Part shown: one piece after another, positions 7,291 to 13,480 of the stretch
Position numbering within the stretch: the stretch's first letter is position 1
How the letters are laid out: each line of letters starts with the position of its first letter
Assembly: GCA_038257015.1 (NCBI GenBank)
Contig: JBBSJS010000018.1
Coordinates: 1-16,734 of the forward strand
Source: UBA920 sp038257015
Lineage (GTDB): Bacteria > Patescibacteriota > Doudnabacteria > UBA920
Reading direction: 5' to 3'
DNA: 16,734 bases
The notes under the pieces: generated by a model
Told to the model about the DNA's origin: nothing
The model's database searches: none
The model's input: only the letters and a program-made list of their open reading frames with translations
Position numbers and translations under genes: made by a program

Positions 7291-7550
7291 GTATCTTGAG
7301 TTTTGATTACTGTCATCTCTTGAGCTTTAGTTACCAACTCTACTAAGCTGGTAAATTCTTGCGGCGTAAGATCTGCAGGTTCGATTTCCAAGAGTTGAGC
7401 CAAGTCTTCCTTGGTGCTCTGGAATTCGGGATTGTTTTTATCCAATTCTGTTTGGTTCTCGTGCATGGATTTTAGGGTCTTCTTTGCTTGAGTAATAATT
7501 GCGTGAACGGAGTGTTCTGAGTTGTTAGTGGAATTTATTTCTTCGGTCAT
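7275..7550 (-). CDS. Hypothetical 91-aa acidic protein at the end of the lemA-htpX operon
   Basis: Family not recognised. The protein is small, hydrophilic and acidic, with predicted helical stretches (about 13-30 and 62-78: ADLTPQEFTSLVELVTKAQEM), no Cys, no membrane segment and no signal peptide, so it is likely cytoplasmic. Its start is well supported. A strong Shine-Dalgarno GGGAGGA (minus strand, 7558-7564) lies inside the last codons of htpX, 7 bases before the ATG. That is unusual here because most starts lack one. It ends within the shared terminator hairpin, so the stop codon is part of the stem-loop. Co-transcription with htpX and lemA suggests an envelope-stress link, but this is only context. 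Confidence 0.75.
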   Translation of the reverse strand: MTEEINSTNNSEHSVHAIITQAKKTLKSMHENQTELDKNNPEFQSTKEDLAQLLEIEPADLTPQEFTSLVELVTKAQEMTVIKTQDTKTDV

Positions 7551-7554
7551 AGTA

Positions 7555-8448
7555 TTATCCTCCCATTTGCCTTAATCGTTTTATGCGTTCCTCAAGTGGT
7601 GGGTGAGTGTTAAATAAGTTAGTTATCCATGAAGTGCGACCATCTTTGCTTTTGAAAGGGTTGGAAATGTAAAGATGGGCAGTAGCCTTGTTCGCAGCCT
7701 CTAAGGGTTCTCTATCAGCGGCAATTTTCTCTAAAGCTGAAGCTAAACCTTCGGGGTATCTGGTGAGCAAGGCGCCACTGGCGTCAGCCAAGAATTCTCT
7801 TTTGCGAGAAACCGCGAGTTTGATAAGGGTTGCGATAATAGGCGAGAGGATTGCTAGGGCAATTCCCACGACAAGGAAAACTGCGTTGCTGTTATTGTTG
7901 TCGCGTCGTCCGCCAAACATGGTCATTCTCAACATCCAATCTGCTATCAGTGTGATGATCCCGACTAAAATTACGACTAGAGTCATGAAACGGATATCAT
8001 AATTACCAATATGACTTAACTCATGAGCTAATACACCTTCAAGTTCTGGCTTATCTAATCTACTTAGTATTCCTGTTGTCACGCAGACTACGCCGTGTTT
8101 AGGGTCGCGTCCTGTGGCAAAAGCATTAATCGCTGAGTCATCTATTATATATAGTTTTGGCATTGGCAGGCCGGCTGTAATACTGAGATTTTCTACTAAC
8201 CGGTAAAGTTCTGGGCTGCTTTGCAAATTCACTTCCCTGGCTCCCGACAGTGACAGAGTAATTTTGTCTGAATAGAAGTATGAGATAAGCGCAGACACTG
8301 AACTAAATATTACTGCTAGCACTAAAATTTGTGGTGCGCCGTAGGCTTGTGAAAAAACAAAACCAAGCCCAGTAATTACTATTAGGAAAGCGAATATGAG
8401 CAATACAGAATTGCGTTTATTTTTGGAGATTTCGGTGTAGGTAAGCAT
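7555..8448 (-). CDS. htpX: HtpX-like M48 zinc metalloprotease
   Basis: 297 aa, typical of HtpX. This membrane-bound protease degrades misfolded membrane proteins with its catalytic domain facing the cytoplasm. Two N-terminal transmembrane helices (about 15-37 and 39-59) precede the zinc motif HELSH (142-146; ligands His142 and His146, catalytic Glu143). Two more hydrophobic segments follow (about 153-172 and 189-211). The third zinc ligand is Glu218 in SRKREFLADASGA. The C-terminal THPPLEERIKRLRQM is the usual HtpX ending. The start is 5 bases after the stop of the preceding gene, without a Shine-Dalgarno sequence. It sits in an operon with lemA, a very common pairing. Confidence 0.95.
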   Translation of the reverse strand: MLTYTEISKNKRNSVLLIFAFLIVITGLGFVFSQAYGAPQILVLAVIFSSVSALISYFYSDKITLSLSGAREVNLQSSPELYRLVENLSITAGLPMPKLYIIDDSAINAFATGRDPKHGVVCVTTGILSRLDKPELEGVLAHELSHIGNYDIRFMTLVVILVGIITLIADWMLRMTMFGGRRDNNNSNAVFLVVGIALAILSPIIATLIKLAVSRKREFLADASGALLTRYPEGLASALEKIAADREPLEAANKATAHLYISNPFKSKDGRTSWITNLFNTHPPLEERIKRLRQMGG

Positions 8449-8453
8449 AGGTT

Positions 8454-8960
8454 TTAACTCATTGGACTACATTCAGCAGGAGTAATAATTTGATTTACGG
8501 TTACAAGATTTACGGAACCACCTCCATTATTGTAGTAGCCCGGCTTAAAGTCGGCGTAAGAAATATTGGCTTTACCAATGATTTGGTCGCAATCATTTTC
8601 GCCAAGTGTTCCAGCTGAGTCAATGTTTAGTAATTGCTTTGCTTCATCTTGGTTGCTAAAACAATAATATGCATCAAATTCCACAGGCCTGAAACATAAC
8701 GTATTCGGCGCGAGACCATTAGAATAAATATCAAAGTCACCAGTCACCATTTGACCTTTTTCCCAATCCTCAGCAGTTGAGTTAAGCGGTGAAGGTTGTG
8801 GTTCGTTTTCAGTTGGCGCGTTTTTTGTAGCTGAAGAATTTTCTTGCACATTAACGACAACGTTATCAACTGGCTTAGTGTTGCTTTGCAGATAGTAAAA
8901 TGCACCAGCAATAATGACAAGAACTGCCAAAATTGTTATTACTAAATTATTTTTATTCAT
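8454..8960 (-). CDS. Membrane-anchored hypothetical protein with four cysteines, between lemA and htpX
   Basis: 168 aa, not recognised. One N-terminal hydrophobic segment (about 6-25, LVITILAVLVIIAGAFYYL) follows a short positive start. There is no lipobox Cys, so it is a signal anchor or uncleaved signal peptide. A Ser/Asn/Thr/Pro-rich linker (about 35-65) leads to a compact extracytoplasmic domain of about 100 residues with four Cys (TLCF, YYCF, ENDCD, PAECS), which may form two disulfides. The aromatic-rich core includes FKPGYYNNGGGSV. It starts 2 bases after the lemA stop. Its place between two genes that are usually adjacent suggests a partner in the same membrane-quality-control function, but no activity can be assigned. 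Confidence 0.8.
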   Translation of the reverse strand: MNKNNLVITILAVLVIIAGAFYYLQSNTKPVDNVVVNVQENSSATKNAPTENEPQPSPLNSTAEDWEKGQMVTGDFDIYSNGLAPNTLCFRPVEFDAYYCFSNQDEAKQLLNIDSAGTLGENDCDQIIGKANISYADFKPGYYNNGGGSVNLVTVNQIITPAECSPMS

Positions 8961-8962
8961 CT

Positions 8963-9514
8963 TTAGAACTTTACTTCAACTGGTTGGCTTTCTGGGCCAT
9001 TGTCTTCAATGTCGAAGAAAGCTTGAGCGCTAAAGCCTAGCATTGAAGCAAACAAGTTGGTTGGGAAAACTTGAATCTTCGTGTTGAAGTCGCGAACATT
9101 GCCGTTGTAGAAACGGCGAGCAGCTTGAATTTTATTTTCGGTATCTGTTAAGTCAGTTTGTAATTGCATGAAGTTTTGGTTGGACTTCAAGTCAGGGTAG
9201 TTTTCAGCTACCGCAAACAAACTTTTCAAAGTTCCCGAAAGCATGTTTTCATCTTGCTGATGTTGCTCAACGGTTTGAGCACCCATCGCACGAGTGCGAG
9301 CTTCGGTAACTCTTTCAAACACACCAGATTCTTGTGCGGCGTATCCTTTTACAGTATTGACTAAGTTCGGAATTAAATCGTAACGACGTTTTAATTGAAC
9401 TTCAATATCTGCCCAAGCTTCTTGAACTTGGTTACGAGATTTGATTAATGAGTTGTAAATCATGATAGCGAATCCCGCAATCGCTACGATGATTATAATG
9501 GCAATCCAAGGCAT
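8963..9514 (-). CDS. lemA: LemA family membrane protein
   Basis: 183 aa, normal for LemA. One N-terminal transmembrane helix (about 3-20) is followed by the family signature YNSLIKSRNQVQEAW (20-34) and IEVQLKRRYDLIPNLV (37-52) with VKGYA. The rest is a helical bundle ending in FFDIEDNGPESQPVEVKF. The biochemical role of LemA is unresolved; genes of the family are often found beside htpX, as here. The ATG at 9512-9514 has a good Shine-Dalgarno AAGGA 8 bases upstream and an extended -10 promoter. It is the first gene of a four-gene operon. Confidence 0.95.
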   Translation of the reverse strand: MPWIAIIIIVAIAGFAIMIYNSLIKSRNQVQEAWADIEVQLKRRYDLIPNLVNTVKGYAAQESGVFERVTEARTRAMGAQTVEQHQQDENMLSGTLKSLFAVAENYPDLKSNQNFMQLQTDLTDTENKIQAARRFYNGNVRDFNTKIQVFPTNLFASMLGFSAQAFFDIEDNGPESQPVEVKF

Positions 9515-9541
9515 ATGATTATTCCTTAATTAATTGTCTCT

Positions 9542-9550
9542 ATTATAACA
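9542..9550 (-). promoter_or_regulatory. Extended -10 promoter of the lemA operon
   Basis: On the minus strand TGT-TATAAT, an extended -10 element, lies about 28 bases before the lemA ATG. No good -35 is visible, which is usual for extended -10 promoters. A leader with the Shine-Dalgarno AAGGA follows. Confidence 0.65.
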
Positions 9551-9582
9551 TATCTATGAACACGATTAGGTTTTAATAAAAT

Positions 9583-9611
9583 TTGGCATTTAGGCAAAGT
9601 TTATCTATAAT
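9583..9611 (+). promoter_or_regulatory. Promoter of the gatCAB operon, apparently leaderless
   Basis: TTGGCA (9583-9588), exactly 17-base spacer, consensus TATAAT (9606-9611). The gatC ATG starts 7 bases after the -10, which is the expected transcription start itself. There is no Shine-Dalgarno sequence. It fires divergently from the lemA promoter about 35 bases away. Confidence 0.8.
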
Positions 9612-9617
9612 TTAGCT

Positions 9618-9899
9618 ATGTTAACCAAAGAAGAAGTTATAAAAGTAGCTGGCTTAGCTCGTATTGAGTTGAGCGAGGCTGAAGTCGAAAAGTTTCAAAA
9701 AGACCTTTCGTCGGTTTTGGATTATGTAGATGAATTAAAAGCGGTAGATACCGAAGGTTTGGAAATTGTGGCTTCTGTCACAGGTTTGGAAAATGTTCAG
9801 AGAGAAGACAAAGCAGTGCTGGTAGATTACCAAGAAGAAATTTTGGCTAACGCACCAGAAAGTAAAGAAGGTTACTATAAAGTGAAATCAATCCTTTAG
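9618..9899 (+). CDS. gatC: Asp-tRNA(Asn)/Glu-tRNA(Gln) amidotransferase subunit C
   Basis: 93 aa, standard for GatC. This small subunit wraps around GatA and helps hold it to GatB in the complex that converts Glu-tRNA(Gln) and/or Asp-tRNA(Asn) to the amide forms. The start LTKEEVIKVAGLARIEL and SSVLDYVDELKAVDTEG (about 30-46) are family hallmarks; the C-terminal part ends EGYYKVKSIL. It is the first gene of the gatC-gatA-(cargo)-gatB operon, with a promoter giving a likely leaderless transcript. It is separated from gatA by 229 bases of repeat sequence, longer than the usual gatC-gatA gap. Confidence 0.97.
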   Translation: MLTKEEVIKVAGLARIELSEAEVEKFQKDLSSVLDYVDELKAVDTEGLEIVASVTGLENVQREDKAVLVDYQEEILANAPESKEGYYKVKSIL

Positions 9900-9910
9900 A
9901 ATGGACTTCA

Positions 9911-10053
9911 CCGTGAGTGAGATTCCTCGACTCCACCTGTCTGTCAGGTAGGCACGCTTGGAATAACTTAGAGTGTCATCCTGAGCGAAGTCGAACCTGC
10001 CTGCCGGCAGGCAGGGGATCTCATGATCTATAAAAATAGATTCCTCGGCTGCG
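9911..10053. repeat. Dispersed palindromic repeat between gatC and gatA
   Basis: Two joined copies of the element. The first is degraded, with CCTGTCTGTCAGGTAGG at 9936-9952. The second contains a perfect 20-base palindrome CCTGCCTGCCGGCAGGCAGG (9996-10015), preceded by GTCATCCTGAGCGAAGTCGAA and followed by GGATCTC, an inner hairpin ATCTAT-AAAA-ATAGAT (10026-10041), and GATTCCTCGGCTGCG leading into the tandem ends below. The same parts recur at 3054-3120 and inside miaA. No credible protein is encoded; the minus-strand open frame across it is repeat-derived. Confidence 0.85.
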
Positions 10054-10129
10054 CTCGGAATGACAAGGTTTGCTCGGAATGACAAATGCTGTGAGGAATG
10101 ACATGGCTTACTCGGAATAACAAAAATTA
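10054..10129 (+). repeat. Four tandem 19-bp repeats abutting the gatA start codon
   Basis: Units start at 10054, 10073, 10092 and 10111, exactly 19 bases apart. Each begins with CTCGGAATGACA or a close variant (TGAGGAATGACA, CTCGGAATAACA). The 7 bases after the core vary. The array is continuous with the end of the palindromic repeat, and its last base is the A of the gatA ATG. Confidence 0.85.
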
Positions 10130-11586
10130 TGAACTACGAAGAATTAACACTCGCCGAATTGCGCGAAAAATTAGATAATAAAGAAATTTCGTCTGTCGAA
10201 CTGACGAAGTATTTTTTGTCGAAAATAAAATCTGAAGACCCAGAGCTTAACGCTTTTATTACTGTCACAGAAGAAGAAGCTTTAAAGCAGGCTCAGATTG
10301 CCGATGACTACATTGCAACTCCAGGAGAAAATCCACCACTTTGTGGTATTCCTTTTGCGGCCAAAGATTTATTCTTAACCAAAGGAATTCGCACGACGGC
10401 AGCGTCAAAAATTTTAGATAATTACATCCCACCTTACGACTCAACAGTTATTGCGAAATTGAAAGAACAAAAAGCAGTTCTGTTAGGTAAAACCAACTTG
10501 GATCAATTTGCGCACGGTTCTTCAGGTGAAACTTCTGCTTATGGCGCCACGAAAAATCCATGGGATAAAACCCGTATGCCTGGCGGTTCTTCATCTGGCT
10601 CGGCCGCCGCAGTTGCAGCAGGTCTTGCACCTTGGTCGCTGGCAACAGAAACCGGTGGAAGTATTCGCCAACCAGCTTCACTAACAGGTATTTCCGGATG
10701 GAAACCAACTTACGGTAGAGTTAGTCGCTATGGTGTAGCGGCAATGGCCTCATCTTTAGATAGTATTGGTGCGATGGCTGGTTCAGTGAAAGATTTAGCG
10801 ATGATTGCGGAAGTGATTTCTGGTCGTGATGAAAAAGACGGCACCACAGGGCACGGTGAAGTTCCTGCGTACTCAAAACTACTTAACTCTGATATTAAAG
10901 GGATGAAAGTTGGTATCCCTAAAGAGTATTTTATAGATGGTATGGAGAGTGGTGTGCGCCAAGCAGTCGAAATTGCAATCGATGAGATTAAAAAATTAGG
11001 AGCAGAAGTTGTTGAAGTTAGTTTACCGAACACGAAGTATGGTTCTTTGGTTTACGCAATTGTTTGTCCAAGCGAAGTAGCTTCAAACTTAAGTCGCTAT
11101 GATGGGATTCGTTATGGTCATTCCACGCAAGCTGGTAAAGATTTGTTCGAAGTGTATTCCAAAAGCCGAGCCGAAGGTTTTGGCGATGAAGCCAAGCGAC
11201 GAATTATGACTGGAACTTATGTACTTTCCGCTGGATACTACGACGCGTACTATAAAAAAGCTCAGCGCGTTCGTCGTTTAATTATGAATGAGTTTGAAGA
11301 AGTGTTTAAACAAGTTGATATTTTATTAGCACCGTCCACTGCCAACGTAGCCCAACCGTTAGGCAAAGCCGCACATGACCCACTCCATGGTTATATCGCT
11401 GATCAATTGAACATCCCAGGTTCATTAGCAGGCTTACCGGCCTTGTCTGTACCATGCGGGTTTAGTGAAAATTTACCAGTTGGCTTACAAATCATCGGCC
11501 CACAATGGGGTGATGAAAAAGTCTTTAATGTCGGTCATGCCTATCAGCAAGTAACCGATTGGCACACTAAGAAAGCAAGAGTTTAA
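10129..11586 (+). CDS. gatA: Asp-tRNA(Asn)/Glu-tRNA(Gln) amidotransferase subunit A
   Basis: 485 aa, full length. GatA is the amidase subunit: it hydrolyses glutamine and passes ammonia to GatB. The Ser-cisSer-Lys triad is intact, with Lys79 in IPFAAKD, cis-Ser154 in PGGSSSGSAA and Ser178 in ETGGSIRQPAS. This is the same numbering as in S. aureus GatA. The C-terminus reads PQWGDEKVFNVGHAYQQ and then VTDWHTKKARV. The last 22-27 codons are the segment copied three times downstream. The ATG directly follows the 19-bp tandem repeats, with no Shine-Dalgarno sequence. The next ATG is 2 bases after the stop (TAA-GT-ATG). Confidence 0.98.
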   Translation: MNYEELTLAELREKLDNKEISSVELTKYFLSKIKSEDPELNAFITVTEEEALKQAQIADDYIATPGENPPLCGIPFAAKDLFLTKGIRTTAASKILDNYIPPYDSTVIAKLKEQKAVLLGKTNLDQFAHGSSGETSAYGATKNPWDKTRMPGGSSSGSAAAVAAGLAPWSLATETGGSIRQPASLTGISGWKPTYGRVSRYGVAAMASSLDSIGAMAGSVKDLAMIAEVISGRDEKDGTTGHGEVPAYSKLLNSDIKGMKVGIPKEYFIDGMESGVRQAVEIAIDEIKKLGAEVVEVSLPNTKYGSLVYAIVCPSEVASNLSRYDGIRYGHSTQAGKDLFEVYSKSRAEGFGDEAKRRIMTGTYVLSAGYYDAYYKKAQRVRRLIMNEFEEVFKQVDILLAPSTANVAQPLGKAAHDPLHGYIADQLNIPGSLAGLPALSVPCGFSENLPVGLQIIGPQWGDEKVFNVGHAYQQVTDWHTKKARV

Positions 11587-11588
11587 GT

Positions 11589-11954
11589 ATGGATATAGTA
11601 TTAGTTTTATTTATAGTCATTGGTATACTAATTCTTGGAGCAATAACTTATGTGACCTTAGTGGTACATAATAGAATGAAGTTGCTTGCAAATAATTTAG
11701 GGTTAAATTATAAATTTAGTAATTTTAGCTTAATCAGTAATCGATCTTTTGTAGTTAATGGCAATTATAAAAACCATCTGATTGAGATATATTCATGGTC
11801 TATAGAAGAAGGATTTTTCCCGACAATTCCAATGAATTGGACCATAAAAGTAGACGGAAAGAAGTTGGATCATACCTTGTCTGCCAACAGTTATATGCAC
11901 ACCCAGGAGATCGCCAATTTACTAGATAAATACATAGAAAATGAACTTAAATAA
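11589..11954 (+). CDS. Cargo gene 1 of the gatA-gatB interval: single-pass membrane protein
   Basis: 121 aa, family not recognised. One N-terminal transmembrane helix (about 3-27, LVLFIVIGILILGAITYVTL) is followed by a domain of about 90 residues. This has alternating strands (FVVNGNYKNHLIEIYSW, PMNWTIKVDG) and a C-terminal helix (TQEIANLLDKYIENELK). There is no Cys and no known motif. It starts 2 bases after gatA and must be read from the gat operon. Its last codons (GAA CTT AAA TAA) run out of frame through the gatB-like head of the first scar, so the gene's 3' end was fused into that sequence. It has no similarity by eye to cargo genes 2-4. Confidence 0.75.
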   Translation: MDIVLVLFIVIGILILGAITYVTLVVHNRMKLLANNLGLNYKFSNFSLISNRSFVVNGNYKNHLIEIYSWSIEEGFFPTIPMNWTIKVDGKKLDHTLSANSYMHTQEIANLLDKYIENELK

Positions 11955-12105
11955 CTACAAACCATCAATCGGACTTATAATTCAAAATGAGTTTAAAATT
12001 ATTAGTTTAATAAATGGGTTTGAATCAGAATAACTAAAAGTCTTTAACGTCGGTTACGCCTATCAGCAAGTAACTGATTGGCACAAGCAGAAAGTGAGAA
12101 ATTAA
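11941..12105 (+). repeat. Scar 1: gatB-head fragment followed by gatA-tail fragment
   Basis: From the ATG at 11941 the frame reads MNLNNYKPSIGLIIQ, matching the start of GatB (MELNGYKPVIGLEIH). It continues for another 15 codons of unrelated sequence to a TAA at 12031. From 12037, in the same frame, it reads KVFNVGYAYQQVTDWHKQK to a stop at 12103-12105, matching the last 22 residues of GatA. The cargo 2 ATG follows 1 base later. The gatB part is longer and the gatA part shorter than in scars 2 and 3, so this junction arose or decayed separately. Confidence 0.9.
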
Positions 12106-12106
12106 T

Positions 12107-12763
12107 ATGACGAAGAAGTATATTCTAGGAGTGTTGTTAGCGGTAGGATTTATATTGGTAATTTTGTTTTATTGGTACTCGCAAGAGGAGAAGGATATCA
12201 GTCTGGTACCGCAGAATACTTCGGTTAGCGAATCAGCAAATAACATTAATCCACCAGAACAAACAATACCGACAAATACGAACATTTCAGATACGACCAG
12301 AAAATCAGAAGCTGATGTGGCAGAAGGAAAGTTGGTTAATTATAAAAATCAGGATTTCGGAATAAGTTTTACTTACAATCAAGAAGCTTATACTTCGCCA
12401 GTGGTATTTACTGAAGGCAATTCCTATCAAGATTACCAGCAACAATCACAAATTTTGATGAGAGATAATACATTCATTGGCGAAGTGGCAACAGCAACTG
12501 GTAGTGTTAGAATTCACAAAGAAGACAGACCTGAAGGATATTTATCTACAGAAGTTAAAAATATAAAAAGTTATGAGTATTGTAAAATTCTGAACCAAGA
12601 CCTTGTAGATGGACAAGCGGCAGTTAGGTATCAATGCTCAGAATTAGGCGATGGAGAAACTGTACTATTCCAGCACCCAAAAGGATACTTCATTAGAATC
12701 CATGGGACCTTTACCTCTAAATATTACGATGAAATTATCAAAAGTATAACTCTGCTAATTTAA
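12107..12763 (+). CDS. Cargo gene 2: membrane-anchored extracytoplasmic protein
   Basis: 218 aa, no certain family. A signal anchor (about 5-25, YILGVLLAVGFILVILFYWY) is followed by a Ser/Asn/Thr/Pro-rich spacer (about 35-75). The soluble domain begins LVNYKNQDFGISFTYNQEAY. That opening resembles the start of PsbP-like or similar lipid-exposed domains seen on small anchored proteins, but the match is weak. Two Cys are present (YEYCKIL, RYQCSEL). The start is 1 base after the stop of the gatA tail in scar 1. The stop overlaps the ATG of scar 2 (TAATG). The layout (anchor, low-complexity linker, small domain) is also that of the 8454-8960 and 16557 genes. Confidence 0.75.
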   Translation: MTKKYILGVLLAVGFILVILFYWYSQEEKDISLVPQNTSVSESANNINPPEQTIPTNTNISDTTRKSEADVAEGKLVNYKNQDFGISFTYNQEAYTSPVVFTEGNSYQDYQQQSQILMRDNTFIGEVATATGSVRIHKEDRPEGYLSTEVKNIKSYEYCKILNQDLVDGQAAVRYQCSELGDGETVLFQHPKGYFIRIHGTFTSKYYDEIIKSITLLI

Positions 12764-12894
12764 TGGAACTTAAAAATTACAAACCAGTTATTGGACTAGA
12801 TTGCACTTCCTCACAATGGGGTGATGAAAAAGTCTTTAATGTCGGTTACGCGTATCAACAAGTAACTGATTGGCACAAACAACAAAGAGCATGA
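12763..12894 (+). repeat. Scar 2: intact 43-codon gatB-head/gatA-tail fusion
   Basis: The ATG at 12763 overlaps the stop of cargo 2 and the TGA at 12892-12894 overlaps the ATG of cargo 3. The single open frame starts MELKNYKPVIGL (GatB residues 1-12), then DCTS, then SQWGDEKVFNVGYAYQQ and VTDWHKQQRA (GatA tail). Bases 12812-12846 are identical to gatA 11501-11535. A 42-base run including the junction (12804-12845) is identical to scar 3 (13389-13430). It may be translated as a coupling peptide, though this is not shown. Confidence 0.92.
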
Positions 12895-13358
12895 ACAAGC
12901 CTTCTAAAACTACCAAAGCTATATTTATAGTGCTATTATTTCTAATAACCTTATTTTCTTTGATACCCTTGCACTTACTTGGACCGAATCTAAGTGTTGC
13001 GTTAAATGGAAGGGTTGTAGAAGGACAGGTGATAGATGTAAAAACTGAGCTTATTGGGGGCTGTACGAGTGAGCATAATTGTAGGTCAAATGTAATTAAA
13101 ATAATTAAATACTTTGATCATGAAGATAATGAACAAAATCTTGCGACAGGCGATTATGGTAATTTGCAATTTTTGCAACTAATGGACGTAGGTGATACTG
13201 TCAAAATAGTTTACGTAAAAGATAAAATTGATAGTGCGAGACTATACTTCCCTTATTTAGATTGGGCTTACTCCCTTTTATGGTTGTTAGTAACAGTTTT
13301 TGCAATCAAAGGAGCATTTATCTTTTTAAATCATAATAGAAATTTTAATGGAACTTGA
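12891..13358 (+). CDS. Cargo gene 3: two-TM protein, DUF3592-like
   Basis: 155 aa from the ATG at 12891, which overlaps the scar 2 stop (ATGA). A TTG at 12870 would extend the frame, but those codons belong to the gatA-tail fragment. The layout is a transmembrane helix (about 10-30), then a beta-rich outer domain with GRVVEGQVIDVKTELIGG, a CTSEHNC Cys pair and MDVGDTVKIVYVKD-KIDSARL, then a second transmembrane helix (about 125-146). This matches the general plan of DUF3592 proteins (TM, G-V-V...GD-V-V-Y-P domain, TM); function is unknown in that family. The 3' end (GGA ACT TGA) is read out of frame from the gatB-like head of scar 3. Confidence 0.75.
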   Translation: MNKPSKTTKAIFIVLLFLITLFSLIPLHLLGPNLSVALNGRVVEGQVIDVKTELIGGCTSEHNCRSNVIKIIKYFDHEDNEQNLATGDYGNLQFLQLMDVGDTVKIVYVKDKIDSARLYFPYLDWAYSLLWLLVTVFAIKGAFIFLNHNRNFNGT

Positions 13359-13479
13359 AAGGTATAATTCATTTATTGGATTTAATAACACTTCCTCACA
13401 ATGGGGTGATGAAAAAGTCTTTAATGTCGGGTATGCTTTTCAGGAAGTAACTGATTGGCACAAACAGAAAGGTATTTAA
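13348..13479 (+). repeat. Scar 3: intact 43-codon gatB-head/gatA-tail fusion
   Basis: The ATG at 13348 lies inside the end of cargo 3 (11-base overlap) and the TAA at 13477-13479 is 1 base before the cargo 4 ATG. The frame reads MELERYNSFIGF, then NNTS, then SQWGDEKVFNVGYAFQE and VTDWHKQKGI. It has the same length, junction and frame as scar 2. The gatB half has diverged more than the gatA half, which keeps 34 bases identical to gatA 11501-11534. Confidence 0.92.
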
Positions 13480-13480
13480 C

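Noticed and set aside
9888..10085. A 65-codon minus-strand open frame between gatC and gatA
   Set aside because: It is translation of the dispersed palindromic repeat (peptides like CLPAGRFDFAQDD recur wherever the repeat does), not a gene.
10054..10129. CRISPR array
   Set aside because: The 19-bp period with only 7 variable bases is far too short for repeat-spacer units, and no cas gene is present.
12870..12890. TTG start extending cargo gene 3 by seven codons
   Set aside because: Those codons lie in the gatA-tail part of scar 2; the ATG at 12891 overlapping the scar stop is the better start.
11501..13480. Simple tandem duplication of one gene between gatA and gatB followed by divergence
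   Set aside because: The border copies remain up to 35-42 bases identical, while the cargo genes share nothing recognisable, so divergence of one duplicated cargo would have to be implausibly uneven.
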